Shown here one piece after another: positions 1-5,724 of a stretch of 6,353 nt of DNA (position 1 is the stretch's first letter; each line of letters starts with the position of its first letter). A program made the position numbers and the translations under genes. The notes beneath the pieces are model-generated. The model ran no database searches. It was not told the DNA's origin and worked only from the letters and a program-made list of their open reading frames with translations. The DNA comes from JBKPFU01 sp046728975. Lineage in GTDB: Bacteria > Actinomycetota > Thermoleophilia > Gaiellales > Gaiellaceae. The stretch is taken from assembly GCA_046728975.1 (NCBI GenBank), contig JBKPFU010000199.1, forward strand, positions 1 through 6,353, read 5' to 3'.

Positions 1-1
1 C

Positions 2-220
2 AACGTCGGCTTGTCGCATCCGGTCGTAGTCAAGGCGCCGGCCGGCATCACGTTCGAGGTGCCGACGCCGACCGAGGTGCTCGTCAAGGGCATCGACAAG
101 CAGCAGGTCGGCGAGATCGCCGCCGAGGTGCGCAAGGTCCGTCCGCCCGAGCCCTACAAGGGCAAGGGCATCCGCTACGAGGGCGAGTACGTGCGCAGGA
201 AGGTCGGAAAGAGGGCCTAA
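2..220 (+). CDS. rplF: 50S ribosomal protein L6, C-terminal part (5' end outside window)
   Basis: L6 binds 23S rRNA near the base of the L7/L12 stalk and the sarcin-ricin loop. Only the last 72 codons are present; the frame is open to the window edge, so the start lies upstream. The segment reads N-V-G-L-S-H-P-V, then PAGITFEVPTPTEVLVKG, KQQVGEIAAEVRKVRPPEPY and KGKGIRYEGEYVRRKVGK, which is the second L6 domain with its conserved PEPYKGKGIRY signature and basic C-terminus. The TAA stop shares its last base with the ATG of rplR (TAATG), so the two genes are probably translationally coupled. A purine-rich GGAAAGAGGG at 206-215, inside the L6 tail, serves as the ribosome binding site for rplR. 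Identification is secure. Confidence 0.97.
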   Translation, partial: NVGLSHPVVVKAPAGITFEVPTPTEVLVKGIDKQQVGEIAAEVRKVRPPEPYKGKGIRYEGEYVRRKVGKRA

Positions 221-576
221 TGGCCGTGCTGACCAAGCCCAAGGCGCGCCTGCGCCGCCATCGCCGAGTGCGCGGCAAGATCTTCGGCACCGCCGAGCGG
301 CCGCGCCTGGTCGTCTTCCGCTCGAACCGGGGGATCGAGGCGCAGCTCGTCGACGACACCGAGGGCAAGACGCTCGTCGCGGCCAGCTGGCTGCACCTGA
401 AGAAATCGTTCAAGGGGAACAAGTCGACGCAGGCGGCCGAGGTCGGCAAGCTGCTTGCGCAGAACGCCAAGAAGGCCGGCGTCGAGACGGCGGTCTTCGA
501 CCGCGGCGGCTACCTGTACCACGGCCGGGTCAAGGCGCTGGCGGAAGCGGCGCGTGAAGGAGGACTGAGGTTTTGA
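220..576 (+). CDS. rplR: 50S ribosomal protein L18
   Basis: L18 binds 5S rRNA in the central protuberance of the large subunit. The 118-residue product is full length for a bacterial L18. It has the basic N-terminus (KARLRRHRRVRGKIFG, residues 8-23), the RPRLVVFRSNRGIEAQ strand segment (27-42) and the typical end (AEAAREGGLRF). The start is fixed by the one-base overlap with the rplF stop and by the purine-rich site at 206-215. The C-terminus is intact and the TGA stop is at 574-576. Its last codons contain a near-perfect Shine-Dalgarno AAGGAGG at 557-563. That site is about 180 nt from rpsE but 9 nt from a TTG at 573, which opens the small frame described separately. Confidence 0.98.
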   Translation: MAVLTKPKARLRRHRRVRGKIFGTAERPRLVVFRSNRGIEAQLVDDTEGKTLVAASWLHLKKSFKGNKSTQAAEVGKLLAQNAKKAGVETAVFDRGGYLYHGRVKALAEAAREGGLRF

Positions 577-743
577 AAAGGTTCCCCTTCCTCGAATCTC
601 GCGGCCTTCGGCCCGCTGCAAACCTGCGCCAGGCGTTGTCCTCGGTCGCGCCCGTAGCCTCCGGCTACGAACGCTCCTTGCGTCCTCGCCTGGCTTGCTT
701 TTCGCGGGCGGCGGCCACGATCTACTCGGAAAGGGAACGCTAA
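573..743 (+). CDS. Candidate small protein, SSVA-V-SGYERS family, copy 1 (56 aa)
   Basis: An open frame of 56 codons fills the rplR-rpsE gap. It begins at TTG 573, which overlaps the rplR stop as TTGA, and ends in TAA directly before the rpsE GTG. A strong AAGGAGG (557-563) sits 9 nt before the TTG, where no annotated gene would use it. The peptide carries SSVAPVASGYERSLRP at about residues 23-38 and FSR at 43-45, matching copies 2 and 3 in the same register. It is basic and Arg/Ser/Ala rich, with no membrane segment or signal peptide seen. High GC keeps other frames open too, including the minus strand, so an open frame alone proves little. The dual junctions and Shine-Dalgarno site are the main support. 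Function unknown. Confidence 0.4.
   Translation: MKRFPFLESRGLRPAANLRQALSSVAPVASGYERSLRPRLACFSRAAATIYSERER
577..743 (+). repeat. Intergenic repeat element, copy 1 (between rplR and rpsE)
   Basis: This element fills the gap from the rplR stop to the rpsE start. It shares a 49-nt core (638-686) with copies 2 and 3, differing at 4 positions from each. The core holds a perfect hairpin: CGTAGCC at 653-659, loop TCC, GGCTACG at 663-669. An outer stem pairs GCCAGGCG (628-635) with CGCCTGGC (687-694). The arms differ in sequence from those of the other copies but still pair. A shared TCTCGC lies near the left end, and a CTTTTCGCG-type segment follows the outer stem. The right end supplies the rpsE ribosome binding site (GGAAAGGGA, 728-736). 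No inverted termini or target duplications of an insertion sequence are evident. Role unknown; I do not recognise a named family. Confidence 0.85.
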
Positions 744-1343
744 GTGTCTGTTCAGATTCAAGAGACGAGGGAGCTCAAGGAGCGCGTGGTCGAGATCAAC
801 CGCGTCGCCAAGGTGGTCAAGGGCGGCCGGCGGTTCTCGTTCACCGCGCTCGTCGTGATCGGCGACGAGGTTGATCGCGTCGGCGTCGGCTACGGAAAGG
901 CGCGCGAGGTGCCGCTGGCGATTTCGAAGGCCGTCGACGACGCGAAGAAGAACCTGTTCTCGATTCCGAAGAAGGGGACGACGATCACCCACGAGATCCT
1001 CGGCGAGTACGGCGCCGCACGCGTCCTGCTGAGGCCCGCGAGCGAGGGAACCGGGGTCATCGCGGGCGGAGGCGTCCGCGCGGTCCTCGAGCTCGGCGGC
1101 GTTCGCGACATCCTGGCGAAGAGCCTCGGCACGACGAACCCGATCAACATGTTGAAGGCAACCGTGAACGGGCTGCGGAGGCTGCGCCGGCCCGAAGAGG
1201 TCGCGCAGGTCCGGGGCAAGACCGTGCAGGAGATCCTCCCGGTCAGGGCGCGGCGCGAGGGGCCTGCGGAGCCGCCGGTGGCGGCGCCTGCAGCGGAGGA
1301 GACGTCAAGCGATGGCGAAGCTTCGGATCACGCAGACTCGTAG
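744..1343 (+). CDS. rpsE: 30S ribosomal protein S5 with extended C-terminal tail
   Basis: S5 sits on the solvent side of the small subunit near S4 and S8 and contributes to decoding accuracy and mRNA unwinding. The N-terminal double-stranded-RNA-binding-like domain (about residues 11-76) includes ERVVEINRVAKVVKGGRRFS and VGVGYGKAREVP. The C-terminal domain (about 88-165) includes EYGAARVLLRPASEGTGVIAG and TTNPINMLKATVNGL. The GTG start at 744 follows GGAAAGGGA by about 8 nt and gives the usual N-terminus. At 199 residues it is roughly 30 longer than a typical S5. The extra residues (about 170-199) form a Pro/Ala/Glu/Ser-rich, probably disordered tail. This tail overlaps the start of rpmD by 32 nt and contains its ribosome binding site. 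Confidence 0.98.
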   Translation: MSVQIQETRELKERVVEINRVAKVVKGGRRFSFTALVVIGDEVDRVGVGYGKAREVPLAISKAVDDAKKNLFSIPKKGTTITHEILGEYGAARVLLRPASEGTGVIAGGGVRAVLELGGVRDILAKSLGTTNPINMLKATVNGLRRLRRPEEVAQVRGKTVQEILPVRARREGPAEPPVAAPAAEETSSDGEASDHADS

Positions 1344-1494
1344 CCAGATCGGTCAAACCGAGCGCCACCGCGGCACCCTGCGGGCACTCGGGCTCGGCAA
1401 GATCGGACGGTCTGTCGAGCGGCAGGAGAGCCCGGAGCTCGCCGGTATGCTCAGAAAGGTCCGCCACCTGGTCAAGGTCGAAGAAGCGAGCTAG
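1312..1494 (+). CDS. rpmD: 50S ribosomal protein L30
   Basis: L30 is a small 23S rRNA-binding protein of the large subunit. The 60-residue product has the family pattern: KLRITQTRSQIGQTERHRGT at the N-terminus, the LRALGLGKIGRSV turn (about residues 23-35), and a C-terminal LAGMLRKVRHLVKVEE helix/strand. The length is normal for bacterial L30. The ATG at 1312 is inside rpsE in another frame, 32 nt before the rpsE stop, with GGAGGAGA at 1295-1302 about 9 nt upstream. Starting later would remove the conserved N-terminal strand, so the overlap is accepted. The order rpsE-rpmD-rplO is the standard spc order, which supports the call. Confidence 0.97.
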   Translation: MAKLRITQTRSQIGQTERHRGTLRALGLGKIGRSVERQESPELAGMLRKVRHLVKVEEAS

Positions 1495-1501
1495 TTCGCC
1501 C

Positions 1502-2119
1502 ATGCCCGAGAAGCTGAACCTGTCCAACCTGAAGCCTGCCGCCGCGCGCAAGGATCGGAAGCGCGTCGGCCGCGGCATGGGATCAGGCAAGGGGCGCTAC
1601 TCCGGCCGTGGCCTCAAAGGCCAGAAGGCGCGGTCCGGGTCGCACAAGATGCGTCCCGGGTTCGAGGGCGGCCAGATGCCGATCTACATGCGGCTCGGAA
1701 AGCAGCGCGGCCCGTACTCGAAGGACGCGATGCCGGTCGGCCCCCACCGGACGTTCACGGTCCCGGTGAACGTCCGAGACCTCGAACGCTTCGACAACGG
1801 CAGCGAAGTGACGCCGGAGTCGCTCGTCGAGGCAGGCGTGATCAAGAACACGAAGATCGACGTCAAGATCCTGGGCCAGGGCGACCTGTCGAAGAAGCTC
1901 GCCGTTTCCGCCCACGGGTTCTCGAAGACGGCACGCGAGAAGATCGAGAAGGCCGGAGGAACGGTAACGTGGCTTCGCGGCGAGCCCAAGCCGCGCCCGC
2001 CGAAGCGCCGGACGCAGGCCGAGGTCCCGCAGGCCGAGCCCGAGCCGCCCGAGACGGAGCAGGAGGAGACGGAGAGCCCGGAGACGGACGAGCAGGAGAC
2101 CGAGGAGCAGGAGACGTAG
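1502..2119 (+). CDS. rplO: 50S ribosomal protein L15 with acidic C-terminal tail
   Basis: L15 is an early large-subunit assembly protein with an extended rRNA-binding N-terminus. Conserved parts are LNLSNLKPAAARKDRKRVGR (5-24), the GSGKGRYSGRGLKGQKARSG stretch (27-46), GFEGGQMPIYMRLGKQRG (53-70) and the C-terminal signature KLAVSAHGFSKTAREKIEKA (132-151). The conserved fold ends near residue 160. A further 45 residues begin basic (KPRPPKRR) and turn strongly acidic, built from short E-T-E/Q units; typical L15 is about 145-150 residues. The start lies 7 nt after the rpmD stop with no obvious Shine-Dalgarno, so reinitiation after rpmD is likely. The repetitive tail provides AGGAG (2109-2113) for secY, which begins immediately after the TAG. 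Confidence 0.98.
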   Translation: MPEKLNLSNLKPAAARKDRKRVGRGMGSGKGRYSGRGLKGQKARSGSHKMRPGFEGGQMPIYMRLGKQRGPYSKDAMPVGPHRTFTVPVNVRDLERFDNGSEVTPESLVEAGVIKNTKIDVKILGQGDLSKKLAVSAHGFSKTAREKIEKAGGTVTWLRGEPKPRPPKRRTQAEVPQAEPEPPETEQEETESPETDEQETEEQET

Positions 2120-3373
2120 GTGTTCTCTTGGCTCAGCAACGCGTGGCGCGTTCCGGAGCTACGGCGGCGCGTCCTCTTCACCGCGATGATCCTCGCGCTG
2201 TACCGGTTCGGGTCGTGGGTGCCGGCGCCGGGCGTCGACTCCGACAAGGTCAAGGATTACTTCCAGGGCCAGGGCGGGACGATCCTGAACCTGCTGAACG
2301 TCTTTTCGGGCGGCGCGCTCGGGCAGTTCGCGGTCTTCGCGCTCGGGATCATGCCCTACGTCACCGCGTCGATCATCCTGCAGCTGCTGACGGTGGTGAT
2401 CCCGAAGCTCGAGCAGCTTCAGAAGGAAGGCGAGGCGGGCTACGCCAAGATCAACCAGTACTCGCGTTACCTGACGGTGGTGCTCGCCGCGCTGCAGTCG
2501 CTCGGCTACGCGTACCTGTTCGACCGTCAGGGCGCCCTAAACCTCAACGCGGGCCGCCTCGTCCTCATCATTATCACGCTGACGGCCGGCACGACGCTGC
2601 TGATGTGGATGGGCGAGCTGATCACGAAGCGCGGCGTCGGCAACGGGATCTCGCTGCTGATTTTCGCCTCGATTCTCGTCAGCGCACCCTCAGGCGTCGT
2701 CGCTTGGTACAACGGCGGCGCGATGGAGAAGGTCTTCTTCCCGCTCGTCGGGTTGGGGATCATCGTCGCCGTCGTCTTCATCCAGGAGGGTCAGCGCCGG
2801 ATCCCGATCCAGTACGCGAAGCGGATGGTCGGGCGGAGGATGACCGCCGGAGGCTCGACCTACATGCCGCTGCGCGTGAACATGGCCGGCGTCATTCCGG
2901 TCATCTTCGCCGCCGCGGTGATGGCCTTCCCGCCCACGCTGGCGCAGTTCTTCCCGCAGACGCAGAGCTTCATCAACCGGCACTTCCAGCCCTCGAGCTT
3001 CCTCTATCTCGCGCTGGAGGCCTTCCTGATCATCATCTTCACGTACTTCTACACCGCGGTCCAGTTCAACCCAGTCGACCAGGCGGACAACCTGCGGAAG
3101 TACGGCGGCTACATCCCCGGGATCAGACCCGGGCCGCCGACGGCTCAGTACCTCGACCGCGTCCTGACGCGCCTGACGTTACCCGGGTCGATCTACCTCG
3201 CCGTGATCGCCGTGCTGCCGAGCCTGTTCATTCGCTACGGAGGCTTTTCGCAGGCGACCTCACGAGCACTCGGCGGAACGTCGGTGCTGATCGTGGTCGG
3301 CGTCGCGCTGGACACGATGCGGCAGATGGAGTCGCAGATGATGATGCGCTCCTACGAGGGCTTTTTGAAGTGA
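2120..3373 (+). CDS. secY: Sec translocon channel subunit SecY
   Basis: SecY is the polytopic channel of the SecYEG complex in the cytoplasmic membrane, which exports unfolded preproteins and inserts membrane proteins. The 417-residue product is within the bacterial range, slightly short. About ten hydrophobic segments can be placed, roughly at residues 17-36, 67-91, 113-133, 146-166, 175-193, 206-222, 254-277, 293-313, 355-374 and 386-402. Both family signatures are present: GGALGQFAVFALGIMPYVTA (64-83) and ELITKRGVGNGISLLIFASI (166-185). The cytoplasmic loops include QRRIPIQYAKRMVGRR (225-240) and FNPVDQADNLRKYGGYIPGI (316-335), which contact SecA or the ribosome. The GTG start abuts the rplO stop with AGGAG 6 nt upstream. 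Location after rplO is canonical. Confidence 0.98.
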   Translation: MFSWLSNAWRVPELRRRVLFTAMILALYRFGSWVPAPGVDSDKVKDYFQGQGGTILNLLNVFSGGALGQFAVFALGIMPYVTASIILQLLTVVIPKLEQLQKEGEAGYAKINQYSRYLTVVLAALQSLGYAYLFDRQGALNLNAGRLVLIIITLTAGTTLLMWMGELITKRGVGNGISLLIFASILVSAPSGVVAWYNGGAMEKVFFPLVGLGIIVAVVFIQEGQRRIPIQYAKRMVGRRMTAGGSTYMPLRVNMAGVIPVIFAAAVMAFPPTLAQFFPQTQSFINRHFQPSSFLYLALEAFLIIIFTYFYTAVQFNPVDQADNLRKYGGYIPGIRPGPPTAQYLDRVLTRLTLPGSIYLAVIAVLPSLFIRYGGFSQATSRALGGTSVLIVVGVALDTMRQMESQMMMRSYEGFLK

Positions 3374-3421
3374 TGTCCTCCCTCTCATCGATCTGCTCGC
3401 TCGGGCATCCCCTGAAATAGG

Positions 3422-3997
3422 TTGAACGTGCTGCTCCTGGGGCCTCAGGGCTCCGGAAAGGGAACGCAGGCCAAGCTGATCTCGGCCGACTACGGGATTC
3501 CGCACATCGCCACGGGCGAGATGCTGCGCCAGGCGATGGACGCCGGGACCGAGTTCGGCCGCAAGGTGAAGCCGATCTACGACGCGGGGCTGCTCGTTCC
3601 GGACGATCTGATGATCGAGCTCATTCGCGAGCGCCTCGGCGCCGAAGACACCATCGAGGGGTTCATCCTCGACGGCTTTCCGCGCACGATTGCGCAGGCC
3701 GACGCGCTCGACGCGATGCTGCGCGAGATCGGGCGCGATCTCGACATCGTCTTCGAGTTCCAGCTTCCCGACGAGATCGCGATCGACCGGCTGACGAAGC
3801 GCGCCGTCGAGGAAGGCCGCTCCGACGACACGCCCGCGGCGATCCGCACACGCCTCGAGCTCTACCACCGCGAGACCGAGCCGCTCGTCGAGCACTACCG
3901 CGCGCAGGGGAACCTCGTCGGGATTCACGCCGCCGGATCGATCAACGAGGTCTACTCTGAGATCCAGGACGCCCTCGATCAGGTGGCGGTCAAATGA
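3422..3997 (+). CDS. adk: Adenylate kinase, short form
   Basis: Adenylate kinase is a cytoplasmic enzyme that interconverts ATP + AMP and 2 ADP. The 191-residue product has the P-loop GPQGSGKGT (7-15), the AMP-binding TGEMLR (31-36) and the DGFPRT motif (84-89). It also has the arginine-bearing GRSDDTPAAIRTRL (132-145). The LID is short and has no zinc cysteines, as in other actinobacterial short adenylate kinases. The start is TTG at 3422: an in-frame TGA at 3413-3415 blocks anything further upstream, and TTG gives the usual MN-LLLGP N-terminus. There is no good Shine-Dalgarno, only AGG directly before the TTG. Its TGA overlaps the map start as ATGA, indicating coupling. The 48-nt gap after secY shows nothing else. 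Confidence 0.97.
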   Translation: MNVLLLGPQGSGKGTQAKLISADYGIPHIATGEMLRQAMDAGTEFGRKVKPIYDAGLLVPDDLMIELIRERLGAEDTIEGFILDGFPRTIAQADALDAMLREIGRDLDIVFEFQLPDEIAIDRLTKRAVEEGRSDDTPAAIRTRLELYHRETEPLVEHYRAQGNLVGIHAAGSINEVYSEIQDALDQVAVK

Positions 3998-4770
3998 TCA
4001 TCAAGAAATCTCCGGCGGAAATCGAGCAGATGGCGGTGGCGGGACGCGTCGTCGTCGATGCGCTCGCCCTTCTCGGCGAACGGGCGCAGCCGGGGGTCAC
4101 GACGGCCGAGCTGAACGACCTCGCAGACGAGTTCATTCGCTCGCACGGGGGGCTGCCGACGTTCAAGGGCTACCGCGGCTATCCCGCGTCGATCTGCACC
4201 TCGCCGAACGACATGGTTGTGCACGGGATCCCCGGCGACTACGCGCTGCGCGGCGGCGACCTTCTCTCCGTGGACATCGGCGTCACGCTCGGCGGCTACA
4301 TCGCCGACTCGGCGTACACGTTTGCGATCGGCGAGATCTCGGCGGACGCGCAGCGGTTGCTTGATGCATGTCAGGAGGCGCTCGAGGCGGGAATCGAGCG
4401 TTGCCGCGCCGGCAACCGGTTGACGGATATCTCGCACGCGATCCAGGAGACCACGGAGTCGCGGGGCTTCTCCGTCGTGCGTTCCCTCGTCGGCCACGGC
4501 GTCGGCAAGTCGATGCACGAAGAGCCGCAGATCCCCAATTTTGGCCCCCCGGGCCGCGGACCGCTGCTCGAGCCCGGAATGGTCTTCGCCATCGAGCCCA
4601 TGATCAACGCCGGCGGGCCCGATGTCTTCATGCACGACGACCAGTGGTCGATCTCGACCGCCGACGGCTCGCTCTCGGCGCATTTCGAGCACACGGTGGC
4701 GATCACCGAGGGCGAACCCCGCATCCTCACCGCCGCCCAGCGGCCGGTCGAAGCCGGTTTGCTACGATAG
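3994..4770 (+). CDS. map: Type I methionine aminopeptidase
   Basis: This cytosolic metalloenzyme removes the initiator methionine from nascent proteins whose second residue is small. The 258-residue product has the pita-bread fold motifs. The five expected metal ligands are D94 (SVDIGV), D105 (YIADSA), H168 (GHGVG), E201 (AIEPM) and E232 (FEHTVAIT). H78 in VVHGIP matches the substrate-positioning histidine of the family. There is no N-terminal extension, so it is the minimal type I form. The ATG overlaps the adk stop (ATGA), with AGGTGG at 3981-3986 about 7 nt upstream. It is followed by a 68-nt gap with a terminator-like hairpin, so it may be the last gene of a transcription unit or sub-unit. 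Confidence 0.97.
   Translation: MIIKKSPAEIEQMAVAGRVVVDALALLGERAQPGVTTAELNDLADEFIRSHGGLPTFKGYRGYPASICTSPNDMVVHGIPGDYALRGGDLLSVDIGVTLGGYIADSAYTFAIGEISADAQRLLDACQEALEAGIERCRAGNRLTDISHAIQETTESRGFSVVRSLVGHGVGKSMHEEPQIPNFGPPGRGPLLEPGMVFAIEPMINAGGPDVFMHDDQWSISTADGSLSAHFEHTVAITEGEPRILTAAQRPVEAGLLR
4760..4768 (+). promoter_or_regulatory. Possible extended -10 promoter before infA
   Basis: TGC followed by TACGAT (4763-4768) resembles an extended -10 element overlapping the end of map. No convincing -35 hexamer lies 16-18 nt upstream. If real, transcription would start near 4775 and yield a leader of about 60 nt. That leader would hold a small GCCC-GAAA-GGGC hairpin (4776-4787) and the stronger terminator hairpin before infA. 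The match is short and could be chance. Confidence 0.25.
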
Positions 4771-4806
4771 TCGCGGCCCGAAAGGGCGTCTTTTCGTGTC
4801 CTGAAC

Positions 4807-4829
4807 CGCGCTCCGAGAGCGCGCTTTTT
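4807..4829 (+). terminator. Intrinsic terminator or attenuator between map and infA
   Basis: A perfect 7-bp GC-rich stem pairs CGCGCTC (4807-4813) with GAGCGCG (4817-4823) around a CGA loop. A C and five T residues (4825-4829) follow, the classic intrinsic terminator layout. It ends only 9 nt before the infA GTG. A weaker hairpin, GCCC-GAAA-GGGC (4776-4787) followed by GTCTTTT, lies just upstream. Together they could end the secY-adk-map transcript or attenuate readthrough into infA. Confidence 0.75.
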
Positions 4830-4838
4830 GTGAGGTAA

Positions 4839-5063
4839 GTGGCGAAGCAAGAGGAGAAAATCGAGGTCGAGGGCGAGGTCGTCGAGGCCCTGCCGAGCAC
4901 CATGTTCCGCATCCAGATCGAGGACGGCGGGCATCAGGTGCTCGCGAAGATCTCCGGGAAGATGCGCAAGAACTACATCCGCATCCTCCCCGGCGACAAA
5001 GTGAAGGTCGAGCTGTCGCCGTACGACCTGACGCGCGGCCGGATCACCTACAGATATCGATGA
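4839..5063 (+). CDS. infA: Translation initiation factor IF-1
   Basis: IF-1 binds the 30S A site during initiation, working with IF-2 and IF-3. The 74-residue product is a single OB fold. Recognisable parts are KIEVEGEVVEALPSTMFRIQ (7-26), the highly conserved ISGKMRKNYIRILPGDKVKV (about 39-58) and the closing SPYDLTRGRITYRYR. The GTG start gives the normal MAK N-terminus and follows GAGG (4832-4835) by 3 nt, a rather short spacing. The ribosome binding site lies immediately after the T-run of the upstream hairpin, so folding of that hairpin could affect access. The TGA overlaps the rpmJ ATG as ATGA. The position between map and rpmJ is the Gram-positive arrangement. Confidence 0.97.
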   Translation: MAKQEEKIEVEGEVVEALPSTMFRIQIEDGGHQVLAKISGKMRKNYIRILPGDKVKVELSPYDLTRGRITYRYR

Positions 5064-5173
5064 AAGTTCGAGCCTCAGTCAAGCCGATGTGCGAGCGCTG
5101 CCGCGTGATCAAGCGGCACGGAAAGACCATGGTCATCTGCACCAACCCCCGACACAAGCAGAGGCAGGGCTAG
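5060..5173 (+). CDS. rpmJ: 50S ribosomal protein L36, zinc-binding form
   Basis: L36 is the smallest large-subunit protein. The 37-residue product reads MKVRASVKPMCERCRVIKRH, then GKTMVICTNPRHKQRQG. It keeps the zinc ligands C11, C14, C27 and H32 of the cysteine-containing (C+) form. It is too short for many gene finders but unmistakable. The ATG lies within the infA stop (ATGA) and there is no clear Shine-Dalgarno, so translation probably depends on coupling to infA. The TAG stop is followed directly by a TTG that opens the small frame of repeat copy 2. Confidence 0.96.
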   Translation: MKVRASVKPMCERCRVIKRHGKTMVICTNPRHKQRQG

Positions 5174-5340
5174 TTGGCGATCACCTTCTTCGGATCTCGC
5201 ACCCGCGGCGGCGCTGCAAAGCGTCGCCTCACGGCGTCCTCGGTCGCGTCCGTATCCTCCGGATACGAACGCTCCCTGCGTCCTTGCGACGCTCGCTTTT
5301 CGCGTCCCGCGGGCACGACATCCTCAGGCGGCGATCGCTG
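5174..5340 (+). repeat. Intergenic repeat element, copy 2 (between rpmJ and rpsM)
   Basis: This is the second copy, filling the whole rpmJ-rpsM gap. Its 49-nt core (5236-5284) differs at 4 positions from copy 1 and 3 from copy 3. The apical hairpin is CGTATCC (5251-5257), loop TCC, GGATACG (5261-5267). Relative to copy 1, a G-C pair has become T-A by changes on both sides. The outer stem pairs AGCGTCGC (5220-5227) with GCGACGCT (5286-5293); both arms differ from copy 1 yet stay fully complementary. CTTTTCGCG follows the stem as in copy 1. AGGCGG (5326-5331) near the right end can serve as the rpsM ribosome binding site. Same orientation as the other copies. Confidence 0.85.
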
Positions 5341-5341
5341 A
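5174..5341 (+). CDS. Candidate small protein, SSVA-V-SGYERS family, copy 2 (55 aa)
   Basis: This 55-codon frame runs from TTG 5174, the codon right after the rpmJ stop, to a TGA that overlaps the rpsM ATG as TGATG. An AGAGG at 5160-5164 lies 9 nt upstream. The peptide has SSVASVSSGYERSLRPC at residues 22-38 and FSRP at 42-45. It aligns without gaps to copy 3 over all 55 residues, with about 32 identities by eye. It is basic, with no visible signal or membrane segment. The frame is the same as that of rpmJ, so stop readthrough would give an L36 fusion, though nothing indicates that happens. Coding status is uncertain because the nucleotide repeat alone could explain the peptide similarity. Confidence 0.38.
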   Translation: MAITFFGSRTRGGAAKRRLTASSVASVSSGYERSLRPCDARFSRPAGTTSSGGDR

Positions 5342-5724
5342 TGGCACGCATCGCCGGTGTAAACCTGCCCACGCAGAAGCGGCTGGAAATCGGCCTGACC
5401 TACATCTACGGGATCGGCCAGCCGACGGCGCGCAAGATTTGCGCCGAGCTCGGCCTGTCGCCCGACGAGAAGGTGCGCGACCTGACCGACGAAGAGGTCA
5501 CGAAGCTCCGCGAGTACATCGACGGGAATCTGCAGGTCGAGGGCGACCTCCGCCGCGACCGGACGCAGTCGATCAAGCGGCTCCAGGAGATCGGCGCCTA
5601 TCGCGGCGTCCGCCACCGGCGCGGGCTGCCGGTCAAGGGTCAGCGTACGAAGACGAACGCACGCACGCGCAAGGGGCCGAAGAAGACCGTCGGCCGGGGC
5701 AAGAAGGCAGCGCAGAAGACGTAA
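5341..5724 (+). CDS. rpsM: 30S ribosomal protein S13
   Basis: S13 is a head protein of the small subunit that contacts tRNA in the P site and bridges to the large subunit. The 127-residue product starts with the canonical MARIAGVNLPTQKRLEIGLT and continues with YIYGIGQPTARKI. It contains the helical middle (DEKVRDLTDEEVTKLREYID), the RRDRTQSIKRL segment and YRGVRHRRGLPVKGQRTKTN (88-107), and ends in the basic KGPKKTVGRGKK tail. Length is normal. The same frame is open further upstream, but the ATG at 5341 gives the conserved N-terminus. AGGCGG at 5326-5331, inside repeat copy 2, is about 9 nt away. The TGA of the upstream small frame overlaps this ATG. Confidence 0.98.
   Translation: MARIAGVNLPTQKRLEIGLTYIYGIGQPTARKICAELGLSPDEKVRDLTDEEVTKLREYIDGNLQVEGDLRRDRTQSIKRLQEIGAYRGVRHRRGLPVKGQRTKTNARTRKGPKKTVGRGKKAAQKT

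Noticed and set aside
84..992. Several long minus-strand frames over rplR and rpsE
   Set aside because: They are antisense to confidently identified ribosomal genes, have low-complexity Arg-rich composition, and resemble no known family; typical of high-GC shadow frames.
1969..3420. 483-codon plus-strand frame overlapping rplO and all of secY
   Set aside because: It is out of frame with SecY, rich in Arg/Gly/Ala/Asp/Pro as expected for a shifted high-GC frame, and shows no recognisable domain. SecY in the other frame is unmistakable.
3374..3421. secY-adk gap as a regulatory site
   Set aside because: The 48 nt show no convincing hairpin, promoter-like pair or similarity to the repeat elements.
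5089..5340. Possible N-terminal extension of S13 from an ATG at 5089
   Set aside because: The extension is rpmJ read out of frame plus repeat copy 2. The ATG at 5341 gives the conserved MARIAGVNLP start of S13.
5170..5616. Minus-strand frame across repeat copy 2 and rpsM, with a matching minus-strand frame over copy 3
   Set aside because: The frames contain a similar RRERSYPEDT peptide in copies 2 and 3, but they run antisense through rpsM and rpsK. They show no start/stop junctions matching gene boundaries, and the copy 1 equivalent is not in a comparable frame. The shared nucleotide core explains the similarity.
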